Assembly (NCBI RefSeq): GCF_024435355.1
Contig: NZ_JAMJWG010000016.1
Coordinates: 209,727-273,726 of the forward strand
Length of the DNA stretch: 64,000 nucleotides
Direction: 5' to 3'
DNA from: Streptomyces odontomachi
Lineage (GTDB): Bacteria; Actinomycetota; Actinomycetes; Streptomycetales; Streptomycetaceae
In this document: in pieces, positions 9,362 to 17,387 of the stretch
How positions within the stretch are numbered: the first letter of the stretch is position 1
Layout: every line of letters starts with the position of its first letter
Translations under genes and position numbers: made by a program
The notes under the pieces: model-generated
The model's database searches: none
What the model was told of the DNA's origin: nothing
Seen by the model: only the letters and a program-made list of their open reading frames with translations

Positions 9362-9522
9362 CCCCTCTCGTCCGCGAAGCGCGTGCCGCTTCGACCGCCG
9401 CCCGGTCGCCCCGGGGTGCGGGGCCCCGGATGCGGGCCCCGGCGCGGGCGGCAAAACCAGATTTCGTCTCGGGCCCCCGGTGGGATAAAGTAAGCGTCGT
9501 CGCCACGGTTCGCGGTCGACAT

Positions 9523-9596
9523 CGGGGTGTAGCGCAGCTTGGCAGCGCGCTTCGTTCGGGACGAAGAGGTCGTGGGTTCAAATCCCGCCACCCCGA
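9523..9596 (+). tRNA. tRNA-Pro (anticodon CGG)
   Basis: A complete 74-nt cloverleaf. The acceptor arm CGGGGTG (9523-9529) pairs with CACCCCG (9589-9595). The anticodon stem CTTCG/CGAAG encloses loop TTCGGGA with anticodon CGG at 9557-9559. The T-loop is GGTTCAAAT, and A9596 is the discriminator; CCA is not encoded. The 3' half is duplicated at 26682-26725, showing that an integrative element entered this gene and that the intact copy was restored at the left junction. Confidence 0.97.
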
Positions 9597-9597
9597 C
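9554..9597 (+). repeat. attL core repeat (3' part of tRNA-Pro)
   Basis: 44 bp from the last base of the 5' anticodon stem to one base past the discriminator, identical to 26682-26725. Integration between them keeps the tRNA intact on the left. The core covers the anticodon loop and the T arm, the usual crossover region for tyrosine integrases. Confidence 0.95.
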
Positions 9598-9602
9598 GCA
9601 GG

Positions 9603-9640
9603 TCAGAGACCCAATCGCATGATCGCGATTGGGTCTCTGA
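9603..9640 (+). terminator. Perfect 16-bp hairpin just inside attL
   Basis: TCAGAGACCCAATCGC (9603-9618) and its exact complement (9625-9640) enclose a six-base loop, starting 7 bp after tRNA-Pro. The tRNA's original terminator now lies beyond attR, so this element-borne hairpin probably terminates tRNA-Pro and also the converging int transcript. No U-run follows, as is common in Streptomyces. Confidence 0.75.
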
Positions 9641-9646
9641 GCGTTC

Positions 9647-9669
9647 GTACAGCAGTGGAGTACAGCAAC
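9647..9669. repeat. Left arm-type site (candidate integrase binding)
   Basis: Two GTACAGCA words in direct order 13 bp apart (at 9647 and 9660). A 23-bp block containing them is repeated in the same orientation at 26577-26599 with only two mismatches. It lies 50 bp inside attL and overlaps the region just beyond the int stop codon. Position and duplication fit the arm-type sites of tyrosine integrases. Confidence 0.65.
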
Positions 9670-9671
9670 GG

Positions 9672-11082
9672 CTATGGCTGCTGGTGGCCGTCTTTGGCCG
9701 GCTCTCTCGGCTCCCCTGGCTCCCCCGGCTGGGGTTTCTGCTTGCGCTTGCCTTTCTTCTGCTTCTGCTTCTGCTTCTGCTTCTCCTTCTTGCGCTTGTC
9801 CTTCTTCGGCTTGCCCTCCTTCGGCCCGTCGTCCTTCTGCCTGTCGTCCTTGTGCTTGCTGCCGCCGCCGAGGGCCTTACCGAGCTTCCGGAGCGCCCGC
9901 CGGGTCTCGGCCGAGGGCACGTGGGTGTAGACCTCCATGGTCACGGCGATCTCGGAGTGCCGGAGGATCTGCATCGCGATCCGCGGGTGGACGTCGAGGG
10001 CGGCCAGCAGTGAGGCACAGGTGTGACGGGTGTCGTGCACACGGATCCGACGGACTTCAGCACGGTCGCAGCGGCGGTCGAACTCGCGGGTGAAGTTCCG
10101 CGGCTCCACCGGAGTCCCGTACCGGGTGGTGAAGACCAGGTCCGATTCCGTCCAGAGATCCTTAGCACGCTCCCTCGCCGTCTCCTGTTCCTTCCGCCGC
10201 AGCCGGAGGGCGGTCAGGCAGACGTCCGGCAGCGGCAGCACGGCTTCGGATGCCTCGGTCTTGGCCGTGTCCGTGTGGAGCAGTCGCCGACGGACACGCT
10301 GAAGCTGGTGCCGGACGTGCAGCTCCCCCGTGTCCAGATTCACGTCCGACCAGGTGAGTCCCAGCACCTCGCCCTTACGGAGGCCGAGGACAAGGATCAG
10401 GACGTACGCGGCGTATAGGTAGTCGCGCCAGGTCTGCGCGTTCTCCAGGAAGGTGCACGCCTCCTCGACGGACCACGGGTCGGGCCGCTTACGCCGGGCC
10501 CGTTGCACCTTGACCAGCTGGGCGACGTTCTTGGAGATGCGTTCTTCCACGGTGGCGTTGGTCAGCGCGCTCCGCAGGATGGTCCGGGCGTCGTTGACCG
10601 AGCGCTTGGAGAGGGTTTGCCCGCAGCACCCCCCCCTTGGCGCAGCAGCGTTGCCGTTCCTCCGGTCGTTTGGCGTCCTTGCCCTGCGCACAGCACTGGC
10701 AGGTCTCCGCGAGCTTGTTGAGCCAGCTCCGCATGTCCTGGACGGTCAACCGGTCGAGTCGCTTCGTGCCGAGGAACGGCACGATGTAGAGACGAACGGT
10801 CGTCTCGTACGTGGCGGCGGTAAGAGGGCGGAGATTGGGTTCCACCACCTCCTTGAGCCAGTACGTGAGGTACTGCGCGAGGGTCGGTGTGTTGGTGGCC
10901 ACCGGCCCTTTCTTCGCTTCGGCGTGGAGCTTGAGCCACTTCTCGTGCACGTCCTTGCGCGTGGGTCCGTACACGTACTTGCGCTTACGGTTGCCGTCCG
11001 GGGTGGTGACCCAGGCGTAGGCGGCGTAGCCGTTCCGGTAGGCGTAGATCGAGCCTTCGCCATTGCTCCGCTTGCCGCTCAT
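9672..11082 (-). pseudogene. int: Site-specific tyrosine integrase, frameshifted
   Basis: Integrase of the AICE class read in two frames. The N-terminal part from ATG 11082 (MSGKRSNGEGSIYAYRNGYA) carries the arm- and core-binding domains and the cysteine-rich CQCCAQGKDAKRPEERQRCC. The frame breaks in a run of eight G (plus strand C 10629-10636). The catalytic part continues in the next frame from CCGQTLSKRSVNDARTIL, with R in LGLRKGEVLGL, HDTRHTCASLL, RHSEIAVTMEVYTHV and a tyrosine. With seven G the protein would be continuous, about 470 residues. The C-terminal tail is an odd Lys/Gln-rich stretch (KQKQKQKQKKGKRKQK). Xis overlaps the start by 4 bp. Either a sequencing error or a real +1 mutation explains the break. 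Confidence 0.88.
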
Positions 11083-11285
11083 GCCGACCACCTATCCGCG
11101 TCCGCAGTAACGCGCTCTATGTACTCGTCGACCCAGGCCGGAAGGATCCGGCGGTTGCGGCCGACCTTCACGGAACGGATCTCGCCCGTGAGGATGAGCG
11201 ACTTGGTCTTGGAGAGGCTGAAGCCGAGCATCACGGCGACCTCGGCCGTTGTGTGCCACTTCCGGCGGATCGTGGCCGGAGTCAT
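11079..11285 (-). CDS. xis: Excisionase (Xis), MerR/HTH_17-like
   Basis: A 68-residue helix-turn-helix protein (RKWHTTAEVAVMLGFSLSKT ... GEIRSVKVGRNRRI) of the DNA-binding excisionase type that directs tyrosine integrases toward excision. It overlaps the rep stop codon (ATGA) and the int start by 4 bp each, so rep, xis and int are translationally coupled in one message, as in pSAM2. The length and the GRNRR-I strand match actinomycete AICE excisionases. The ATG at 11285 is the only sensible start. Confidence 0.9.
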   Translation of the reverse strand: MTPATIRRKWHTTAEVAVMLGFSLSKTKSLILTGEIRSVKVGRNRRILPAWVDEYIERVTADADRWSA

Positions 11286-12589
11286 CGGGTGGGTTCTCCT
11301 TCCGTTCCGGGGGCCGGTTCGAGGGATGCAGCGAGCCAGGCTTCGGCGGTGCTGAGGCCGGTTCCGGCGAAGACCCAGTGCGAGAGGACGAGGGTGGTTT
11401 CGGTGTCCTGCGGCACTGCGACGGGCGGGGCGGTCTGGGCTCGGCGCCAGTCGGCGCGGGCGGTGCGTAGGGCGCCGAGGGTGGTGGAGTAGCGGCGGGA
11501 CTTGGTGGAGAAGTGGCCGCGGAAGCCGAGCATGTGGGCCCAGGCCCGTAGGCGGAGGCCGGCCAGGTCGCGGCGGGCGCCGAGGGTCCAGGCGGTGCGG
11601 ATCATGCGTCGGGCGTGGTCGGAGATGCTGACCTGGGCGAGTTCGGCGAGGAAGCGGAGGGGCCGGTCGAGAGTGCCGGTCGTGGTCTCGGCACCCTTGG
11701 TGGCGTACTTGGCGATGTAGGCCGCCACGGCGCGGTCGGTCAGCTCCTGGTCGTGATCGAAGGCGGCGGAGCGGATCGGGCGGACGTCGAGTTGCCGGCC
11801 GAAGGTGAAGGCGTGCGTCCGGTCGTCGATCTGTGGTCCGTCGACGCGTGCGGCGGTGACGGCGGCCTGGATGGCGTCGGTCAGCAGCTCCACGGTGGCC
11901 CAGGGCGGGGGCGCGGTGTCACCGCCGTCGGGGCCGTCGAGGCGAATGACCGCGTGGAAGTGGACGGCGCCGCGCTTCTGGTACTCGGCCACTTTCGCGA
12001 AGGAGACGCGTGCGTGCTGCTGGAGCTTGCGTTGGGTCAGGCCGGCGCGCTTGGCGACCTCGCGGCGAAGGTAGATCGTGAAGCGCCGCCACAGGGCCCC
12101 GGCGTGTGCGTTCCAGAGGACGGCGGCTTCGTAGTCGTAGGTGTCCGGGGTGAGTGGGGTGCCGAGTGTCGGGTCTTGTTCGTCGTGGTGGTGGCCGCAG
12201 CGGCAGGGGCGCCCGCTGGTGGGGCGGTTGTGGACCGGGCCAAAGCTCGGTGCGGTGAAGGTGGCGAAGACGCGCGGGTGGGTGGCTACCTGGTCCGGGG
12301 TGCCTTTGCCGCCGCGTAGGCCGGCGGTGATCAGTTGGTAGGTGTCGCGGCGGTAGGTCTCTGCGCAGGCCGGGCAGCGGGTGGCGCGGCGGTTGTTGCA
12401 GCGGACGAGGAGGTGGCCGGCCGGGAGGGTGGTCGAGTCCAGGTGGTTGAGGATGCGGCCTATCTCGCCGGTCGTGGTGTTGATCTCGTGTTCGGTGCGG
12501 TGGCCGTCGAGACGTATGGGGCGCGTGCAGCCGCCCAGGCCGGATAGTTGGCGGGCCAGCTCGGGCATGGTGCCGAGCGAGGCCAGCAT
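11282..12589 (-). CDS. RepSA-like replication initiator
   Basis: A 435-residue replication initiator of the RepSA type found in pSAM2-like elements. Visible features are a zinc-finger-like start (VRCNNRRATRCPACAETYRR), HPRVFATFTAPSFGPVHN, a second Cys/His cluster (RPCRCGHHH), the HUH-like motif KRGAVHFHAVIRLDG, and the conserved YIAKYATKGAE. The latter two fit rolling-circle initiation. It acts on excised circles during transfer. The frame remains open upstream of ATG 12589 with no better start codon close by. It overlaps xis by 4 bp. It is full-length and looks intact. Confidence 0.92.
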   Translation of the reverse strand: MLASLGTMPELARQLSGLGGCTRPIRLDGHRTEHEINTTTGEIGRILNHLDSTTLPAGHLLVRCNNRRATRCPACAETYRRDTYQLITAGLRGGKGTPDQVATHPRVFATFTAPSFGPVHNRPTSGRPCRCGHHHDEQDPTLGTPLTPDTYDYEAAVLWNAHAGALWRRFTIYLRREVAKRAGLTQRKLQQHARVSFAKVAEYQKRGAVHFHAVIRLDGPDGGDTAPPPWATVELLTDAIQAAVTAARVDGPQIDDRTHAFTFGRQLDVRPIRSAAFDHDQELTDRAVAAYIAKYATKGAETTTGTLDRPLRFLAELAQVSISDHARRMIRTAWTLGARRDLAGLRLRAWAHMLGFRGHFSTKSRRYSTTLGALRTARADWRRAQTAPPVAVPQDTETTLVLSHWVFAGTGLSTAEAWLAASLEPAPGTEGEPTR

Positions 12590-12718
12590 GGTGAGGTCCG
12601 CCAGCGGGGGCGGGATGTTGCGGGTGATGATGGGAGTTCCCTTCGACTGTTCACGGTTGGGAGGGACGGCCCCGGGGCGGCGGGATGCTTGGCGGCTTGT
12701 TGCCGCCCCGGTGGCCGG

Positions 12719-12976
12719 TCAGCGTTTGTTCGTGCTGGTGAGGAGCGAGCGCAGGACGACGGCGGCGATGGCCACGGACACGGCCGAGATGGCGACCGCC
12801 GCCAGGAGCGCGGTCAGGACTATGCCGACGACGACCACGGCGGCCACCGCGCCGACTCCGAGCCCGACGTATGGGGCGACCGGGCGGCCAGCGTTGGTGA
12901 CGGGGGCGGGAGTCCGGTCCTGCTGGACGTAGACCGTCGGCAGGCTCGGGGGGTCGGGCAGCTTGGGTTGGAACAC
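12719..12976 (-). CDS. Small membrane protein, AICE spread (Spd)-type
   Basis: An 85-residue protein from GTG 12976, preceded by AAGGAG. The polar proline-rich N-terminus (FQPKLPDPPSLPTVYVQQDR) is followed by two hydrophobic helices (about residues 37-56 and 58-76). Proteins of this size and topology stand between tra and rep in pSAM2-like elements and are usually called spread proteins, involved in moving plasmid DNA between mycelial compartments. Sequence alone does not prove that role. It is co-directional with the whole tra-rep-xis-int run. Confidence 0.7.
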   Translation of the reverse strand: MFQPKLPDPPSLPTVYVQQDRTPAPVTNAGRPVAPYVGLGVGAVAAVVVVGIVLTALLAAVAISAVSVAIAAVVLRSLLTSTNKR

Positions 12977-13012
12977 GGCGGACTCCTTGTCTTTGAGGGG
13001 TGTCGGTGGCTG

Positions 13013-13207
13013 TCAGTGGTGGGTGCCGTCGACGACGCCGACACCGCCGCGAGTGCCGGTCTCGATGGCGGGTGCGAGGAAGGTGTGGGAGAGCCAGAAG
13101 CCGAACAGGGCGATCACGACGGCGACCCAGATGCGGACACCGAGGAACTTGATCGAAGCCCAGGCAATGGCGCCCAGGATCAGGACGAGCGGGAGCGAGA
13201 CGGTCAA
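13013..13207 (-). CDS. Small membrane protein in the AICE transfer operon
   Basis: A 64-residue protein beginning at a TTG (13207) with GGAGG five bases upstream, which decides the start. Two hydrophobic stretches (LPLVLILGAIAWASIKFLGV and RIWVAVVIALFGFWLSHTFL) make it almost wholly membrane-embedded; the C-terminus is short and glycine-rich. Position between the transfer and replication genes suggests another spread component. I do not recognise a named family. Confidence 0.7.
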   Translation of the reverse strand: MTVSLPLVLILGAIAWASIKFLGVRIWVAVVIALFGFWLSHTFLAPAIETGTRGGVGVVDGTHH

Positions 13208-13225
13208 CGAGACCTCCGGAGCGGA

Positions 13226-13417
13226 TCAGCGGACGGCGCAGCGATGTGTGCGGGCGGCCAGCTCGGCGGCGGCGCGGCTGTCGTAGTCGGTGGAGAAGCC
13301 GCAGCGTGGCGCCGTGCAGGCGGCGGTGTGCTTCTCGCGGCCCCGGGAGTCGTAGGAGGTGCCGACCTGGACCGGGCCGATGCGGACGACGTTGCGGAAG
13401 CGGCGGTTTGCGGACAT
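13226..13417 (-). CDS. Mobile element transfer protein (SpdA-like)
   Basis: A 63-residue protein (MSANRRFRNVVRIGPVQVGT ... CTAPRCGFSTDYDSRAAAEL ... HRCAVR) with cysteine/histidine pairs that look like a small zinc ribbon. This family is annotated as mobile element transfer protein in many Streptomyces AICEs. Its ATG (13415-13417) overlaps the TGA of the upstream gene, so the two are translationally coupled. The biochemical role is unknown; a DNA-binding accessory of transfer or spread is plausible. Confidence 0.8.
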   Translation of the reverse strand: MSANRRFRNVVRIGPVQVGTSYDSRGREKHTAACTAPRCGFSTDYDSRAAAELAARTHRCAVR

Positions 13418-13614
13418 CAGGTGGTCTCCTTCGTGTTCTCGTTCTCGCCGGTGAAGTCGGCGATGTGGTCGGTGAGCCAGCGCCGGATCTCGTCGCCCTC
13501 GTCGAGGTCGGCGGTGAGGATGACCGGTTCGGCGATGAGCACGGCTTCGGTGAAGCGGTTCTGTCGGGTCAGCTCGGCGGCGCGTTGCAGCACGCGGAGC
13601 GTGGACGGGCGCAC
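13417..13614 (-). CDS. Small conserved AICE protein, unknown function
   Basis: A 65-residue protein from GTG 13614 with GGAGG about eight bases upstream. It is predicted helical (VRPSTLRVLQRAAELTRQNR) with an acidic middle (TADLDEGDEIRRWLTDHI). The longer frame to 14214 antisense to DUF2637 is a shadow. The stop overlaps the start of the next gene. I do not recognise a family with a known function; the short helical, acidic make-up would suit a regulatory or partner protein. Confidence 0.7.
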   Translation of the reverse strand: MRPSTLRVLQRAAELTRQNRFTEAVLIAEPVILTADLDEGDEIRRWLTDHIADFTGENENTKETT

Positions 13615-13637
13615 GGTGGGAAGTCCTCCGGGTTGGG

Positions 13638-14351
13638 TCAGGTGAGTTGGGCGGCGATGGCTTCGGCGAGCTGCATGGGGACGCCGAGCCGGGCGCGCAG
13701 GGTCGAGGTGTCGATGGCCGTTCCGGTCCGGGCGTGGTGGTCGTCGGCGACCTTGCGCGCGAGCGTGACGAGCGCGGGCGGGACGGCGGTGGCTGCGGGA
13801 GACGGAGCCGATGGAGCCGGTTTCGATTCGGGTTCCATCTCCGGCTCCGTCTCCGGTCCCGGTCCCGCGGTGGGCAAGGCTTGTGTCGGCGGAACCGCAT
13901 CCGGTGCGTCCGGTGCGCTTGGTGCGGGATCCGACTCGGGCTCCCGTGCTGGCGTCTGGTCTGCGGTCCCGTGGGCGAGCAGGGTGCCGCCGAGGAAGGC
14001 GACTGCGGGCCAGCCGGCGACGAGGATGCGCAGCCAGGCCGGTACGGCGCCCAGGTCGAGGAGCCCGGCCGTGGCGACGTTGGCGCCGAGCGAGGCGGTC
14101 AGCGCGATCAGGAACCAGCACCAGCCGGCCGCTTTCGCACCGCCGAGGCGCAGCCGTCGCCATGCCGCCACCAACAGCAGGTCGACGGAGACCGGATAGG
14201 CCCACGCCTTCCATCCGTGCTGCCCGGCGGCCGAGGCCAGATCGTGCAGGTGGGCGAAGGACAACGCGGCGGCGATCACCGCTTGGATCAGTACGGCGTC
14301 GACGCGGACGGGCAGGGCACGCACAGCGCGACTCCTTCCGGTTCCGGGCAT
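13638..14351 (-). CDS. DUF2637 membrane protein of the AICE transfer operon
   Basis: A 237-residue protein with four hydrophobic helices in the N-terminal half (VLIQAVIAAALSFAHLHDLA ... WAYPVSVDLLLVAAWRRLRL ... CWFLIALTASLGANVATAG ... LRILVAGWPAVAFLGGTLLA), the DUF2637 domain. A Pro/Glu-rich linker and a C-terminal helical segment (RKVADDHHARTGTAIDTSTL ... AIAAQLT) that looks DNA-binding follow. DUF2637 proteins accompany TraB-like translocases in actinomycete plasmids and AICEs and are thought to act in spread. It lies 56 bp downstream of the translocase gene. Confidence 0.85.
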   Translation of the reverse strand: MPGTGRSRAVRALPVRVDAVLIQAVIAAALSFAHLHDLASAAGQHGWKAWAYPVSVDLLLVAAWRRLRLGGAKAAGWCWFLIALTASLGANVATAGLLDLGAVPAWLRILVAGWPAVAFLGGTLLAHGTADQTPAREPESDPAPSAPDAPDAVPPTQALPTAGPGPETEPEMEPESKPAPSAPSPAATAVPPALVTLARKVADDHHARTGTAIDTSTLRARLGVPMQLAEAIAAQLT

Positions 14352-14407
14352 GGGTGGGGTAGGGACGTGGCTTGGGGGGCCGCCACAGGCCGTTGGGTTG
14401 GGTGCGG

Positions 14408-15778
14408 TCAGTCGGTGACCGGACGAGGCGCGGTGACCGGCCCGCCCTTCACGGGCACGGGCGGGACGTACGGCCGGAAGGGCGAGAGGGCCGGTACGTC
14501 CGGAGCGAGATGCGCAGTTGCACGGCAGGAGGCCGCGGCATCGGCGAGGGAGAGGAAGGGTGTACGGATGCGGGACCAGCCGCCGGACGTGTCGCCGGCG
14601 ACGGCCAGCCCCGGCAGCTCGGCGGCGATGGCGCAGGAGGCGTAGACCGCTTCAGGGGCGATGTCGCCGAGCGCCATCTCGGCGGACGCTTCGTCGTTCA
14701 CGCGGTGGCAGACCCGGCCGGAGAGCTGGGCGCGGAGCATCGTGGCGCCCTTGCCCAGCTCGGCACCGAAGCGCTGGCCGCACACCTCCAGGTAGATCCC
14801 GGCCGCCCGGCCGAGCTGGGCGAGGCGGATGAGCTGGGTGACCATCTCGTCGCGCCGTTCCTCCTCCTTCCTGGTGGCGACGAGGAACAGTTCGGCCACC
14901 TCGTCGATGAACAGCACGATGGGAGCCGGTCGTTCGCTCTCCGGAAGGCCCCAGATGTCTGAGGTGATCAGCTCTTCCGGGGTGCCGTTGGCAACACCCT
15001 GCCGGGACTTGATCAGGTCGTAGCGGTCCTCCATCTCCTTCACGAGCACGGGAAGCAGCTCGGCCGCCTGCTCCGGATCGGTCGCCAGGGCGGAGAGCCG
15101 AGACGCAAAGGGCGCCAGCTCGACCCCGCGCTTGCAGTCGATCCCGACCAGGACGACCGGCTGGGCGGCCAGCCCGGTCAGCAGGTTCCGCAGGTACATG
15201 GATTTGCCCGACAGCGTGGCGCCGAGCACCAGTTCATGCGGAACAGCCCAGTAGTCGCGGACGAACGCAGTCGCGTCCTCCCGCAGCGCCACCGGCACCC
15301 GCAGCAGCCCGCCGCCGCTTCGACGAGGCATGCGCACCTTGCGCAGGACGTCGAAGCCCACCAGGCGCAGTTCGACGACTCCGGGTTTGACGTCCCTGAC
15401 GTAGACGGCGTGCACGCCCCAGGCGTGGCGAAGCCGTTCGGCCGAGGCGGCCACGTCCGCCGGTTCCTGCCCTGGGGCCAGCCGCAGCCGGATCCGCAGG
15501 CCGGTCGTGGTGGGCCGGAGCATGCCCCGACGTGGCGGTACCGGCCGCACTTCACGACGTGTGGTCGCCCGGACGGCCAGCGCCCGCCACCGGGACGGCG
15601 CGACGGTCAGGCCGCAGGCGTCCATGGTCGACGAGTACGAGGCCATCAGTCGGACCACCGAGGCCGGTAGTCCGACCGTCGACCAGTACGCCGCCGGGTG
15701 AGCCTGCCGGGCGTAGACCGCACCACCTATCGCGGTGCACGCCCCGCCCAGTTCAGCCCAGGTCCCCAGGTCGGTCAC
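14408..15778 (-). CDS. traB: FtsK/SpoIIIE-type DNA translocase (TraB/TraSA-like)
   Basis: The main transfer protein. It has 456 residues from GTG 15778, six bases after the preceding stop, chosen over ATG 15880, which would overlap that gene by about 100 bp. The FtsK-like ATPase domain shows Walker A LGATLSGKSMYLRN, Walker B IVLFIDEVAELFL and LIRLAQLGRAAGIYLEVCGQ. In Streptomyces a single hexameric translocase of this type moves double-stranded element DNA into the recipient, unlike type IV secretion conjugation. No strong N-terminal membrane helices are visible, only a weak hydrophobic stretch (GGACTAIGGAVYA). It is intact. Confidence 0.92.
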   Translation of the reverse strand: MTDLGTWAELGGACTAIGGAVYARQAHPAAYWSTVGLPASVVRLMASYSSTMDACGLTVAPSRWRALAVRATTRREVRPVPPRRGMLRPTTTGLRIRLRLAPGQEPADVAASAERLRHAWGVHAVYVRDVKPGVVELRLVGFDVLRKVRMPRRSGGGLLRVPVALREDATAFVRDYWAVPHELVLGATLSGKSMYLRNLLTGLAAQPVVLVGIDCKRGVELAPFASRLSALATDPEQAAELLPVLVKEMEDRYDLIKSRQGVANGTPEELITSDIWGLPESERPAPIVLFIDEVAELFLVATRKEEERRDEMVTQLIRLAQLGRAAGIYLEVCGQRFGAELGKGATMLRAQLSGRVCHRVNDEASAEMALGDIAPEAVYASCAIAAELPGLAVAGDTSGGWSRIRTPFLSLADAAASCRATAHLAPDVPALSPFRPYVPPVPVKGGPVTAPRPVTD

Positions 15779-15783
15779 GGCAA

Positions 15784-16134
15784 TCAGCCCGCCTGCTCGG
15801 CCGGGAAGGCACCTGGGGCGACGGCGGTCGCCCGGAAGGCGATGCCGTGCCGCTGCTGACCGTTGAAGACGCTTTCCCACGGCCGCGCCAGAAGCCCCGG
15901 CAGCGATACCGGAGCACCGACGGTCAGGCCTTCGGTCACTCCGCTCTCGGGGATGGTGACCTGGAGCAGGGACGACTCACCCTCGTCGATGAAGACGACG
16001 CCGACGGTCATCAGCGCCTCGCCGCTCACGGCGTCCTTGGCGATCTCGCCGGTCTGCCGGTCGCGCACCTTCGGTGCAGGAGCCTCGGTCAGCAGGATCG
16101 TGGCGGACGAGGCATCGATACGGATCACACGCAC
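15784..16134 (-). CDS. First gene of the AICE transfer operon, unknown function
   Basis: A 116-residue beta-rich protein (MRVIRIDASSATILLTEAPA ... GVVFIDEGESSLLQVTIPES). Homologues that I recognise by position stand between the KorSA-type repressor and TraB in many Streptomyces AICEs, but no function is established. It is the first gene after the repressor-controlled promoter at 16196-16224 and is followed by traB after 5 bp. No membrane segment or catalytic motif is visible. Confidence 0.8.
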   Translation of the reverse strand: MRVIRIDASSATILLTEAPAPKVRDRQTGEIAKDAVSGEALMTVGVVFIDEGESSLLQVTIPESGVTEGLTVGAPVSLPGLLARPWESVFNGQQRHGIAFRATAVAPGAFPAEQAG

Positions 16135-16171
16135 AGGTTTTCTCCTTGATTCAGTCGATCAACCTGTCACC

Positions 16172-16226
16172 TGACAAGTTGACTTAGCAAGTTCGAAGGT
16201 AGAGATGCCAAGTTGACTTGTCAAGT
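16172..16226. promoter_or_regulatory. Transfer-operon promoter overlapped by two repressor sites
   Basis: On the minus strand TTGACA (16224-16219) and TACCTT (16201-16196) are separated by 17 bp, a good sigma-70-type promoter pointing at the 16134 gene. The word AGTTGACTT occurs at about 16177 and 16211 and again, inverted, at 17012 before the GntR gene. One copy overlaps the -35 box and the other lies just downstream of the -10 box. This is where a KorSA-like repressor would silence transfer. Confidence 0.7.
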
Positions 16227-16258
16227 GAGATGTATGGGGAACTCACCCCCAGCACCAC

Positions 16259-16987
16259 TCAGTTCAGGCGGTAGGTGTCTTCCAGCTCCTGCCGATCGGC
16301 AGGCAGCACCACGTCAACGACCTGCAAGGCCCGCCCGGATGTGTCGCACGCGACGACGAGAACACCGAGCACGGGGACGCCGTCCGGCAGGCCGAGAAGC
16401 TCGGCTTCGTCGGCCCCTGGCAGTCGAGCAGAGACCCGCTCGGTCACGTGATCGAAACTGACCCTCTTCCGCGCCTCCAGGTGCTTGCGAACGCTTCCGC
16501 TCAGCACCTCAGCGTTCTCCAGCTCGGTGCCCTCCACCAGGTCAGCCGGGAAGTACGACGAGACCAGCTCGATCCCTTCGCCGTCCTCTTCGAGCAAGAA
16601 GCGACGCATCAGAACCTTGGCACCCTTCGGCAGGCCAAGCACCGATGCGACCCGAGCCGGAACGGGAACCCGGTCGACTTCAACCAGCCGTCCCGTGGTC
16701 TGTGACTCGTCGCGGTCAAGCGCCGCGCGACCCCGACGGTCCTTCTGCTCGACGACTTCGGGGCGGCCCCGGACGATCGTGCCGTATCCCTGCCGGGACT
16801 CCAGCCAGCCGTCCCGCTTCAGCAGCTCCAGCGCCCGAACCACGGTCGGGCGGGACATGCCGAAGGCCTGTACGAGCTGATTCTCGCTGGGGACCCGGGT
16901 GCCGGGTGGGTAGGTGCCATCCTCGATGCGGCTCTGGATCGTCTGCGCGAGGCGCACGTACTTGGGTGCCGCCACTTCATACGCCAT
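16259..16987 (-). CDS. GntR/HutC-family repressor, KorSA-like
   Basis: A 242-residue regulator from ATG 16987 with AGG eight bases upstream (a GTG at 16993 adds two residues). The N-terminal winged helix is IEDGTYPPGTRVPSENQLVQ ... GMSRPTVVRALELLKRDGWL; the C-terminal UTRA ligand domain spans about residues 85-240. KorSA in pSAM2 represses transfer and its own gene. The position beside the tra promoter and the shared operator word AGTTGACTT in both promoters support the same role here. No ligand can be inferred. Confidence 0.9.
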   Translation of the reverse strand: MAYEVAAPKYVRLAQTIQSRIEDGTYPPGTRVPSENQLVQAFGMSRPTVVRALELLKRDGWLESRQGYGTIVRGRPEVVEQKDRRGRAALDRDESQTTGRLVEVDRVPVPARVASVLGLPKGAKVLMRRFLLEEDGEGIELVSSYFPADLVEGTELENAEVLSGSVRKHLEARKRVSFDHVTERVSARLPGADEAELLGLPDGVPVLGVLVVACDTSGRALQVVDVVLPADRQELEDTYRLN

Positions 16988-17006
16988 GGACACTGCCTAT
17001 CGAGAT

Positions 17007-17029
17007 TGGCCAAGTCAACTGGTCAACCA
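17007..17029. promoter_or_regulatory. Operator in the promoter of the KorSA-like gene
   Basis: CCAAGTCAACTGGTCAACC contains the reverse complement of the AGTTGACTT word found twice at 16177-16219. On the minus strand TTGACC and TCGATA lie about 17 bp apart across it, a candidate autoregulated promoter. The remaining gap to 17387 (about 360 bp) shows no gene. Confidence 0.6.
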
Positions 17030-17387
17030 GACTACCGACGTTTTCGCCGTCGCAGTAGCAGCGGAGCGTGTTCTCTCCTGGACGGCCAGGCGGCAGGCCT
17101 CCCGCAGAATGCCGGCGGCAACGGGTTCGGGCTCGGGCTCGGGGCGGCCAGCTCATCTCCTCTGGACGCCCCGCCCGCTCAGACGAAATGGGAGGTGAGC
17201 GGGCGGAGCGGTGTCCCTCACCGCGGTGCGGCACCCCAGCCAAGGGGGCGGACCGGGGCAGGAGCCCGAACCCGTCGGTTCGATCAGGGCGCGTCGGGGG
17301 GCGTCACCCATGCTCCAGGCTCGTCCGGTCAGAGGGACTACCCGACCGCGCACGCCACGGGGCGGCCGGCCGGGATCCTTGGGTGTC

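Noticed and set aside
13417..14214. 265-codon frame antisense or out of frame to DUF2637
   Set aside because: Only its last 65 codons after GTG 13614 have a ribosome-binding site and sensible sequence; the rest is a shadow.
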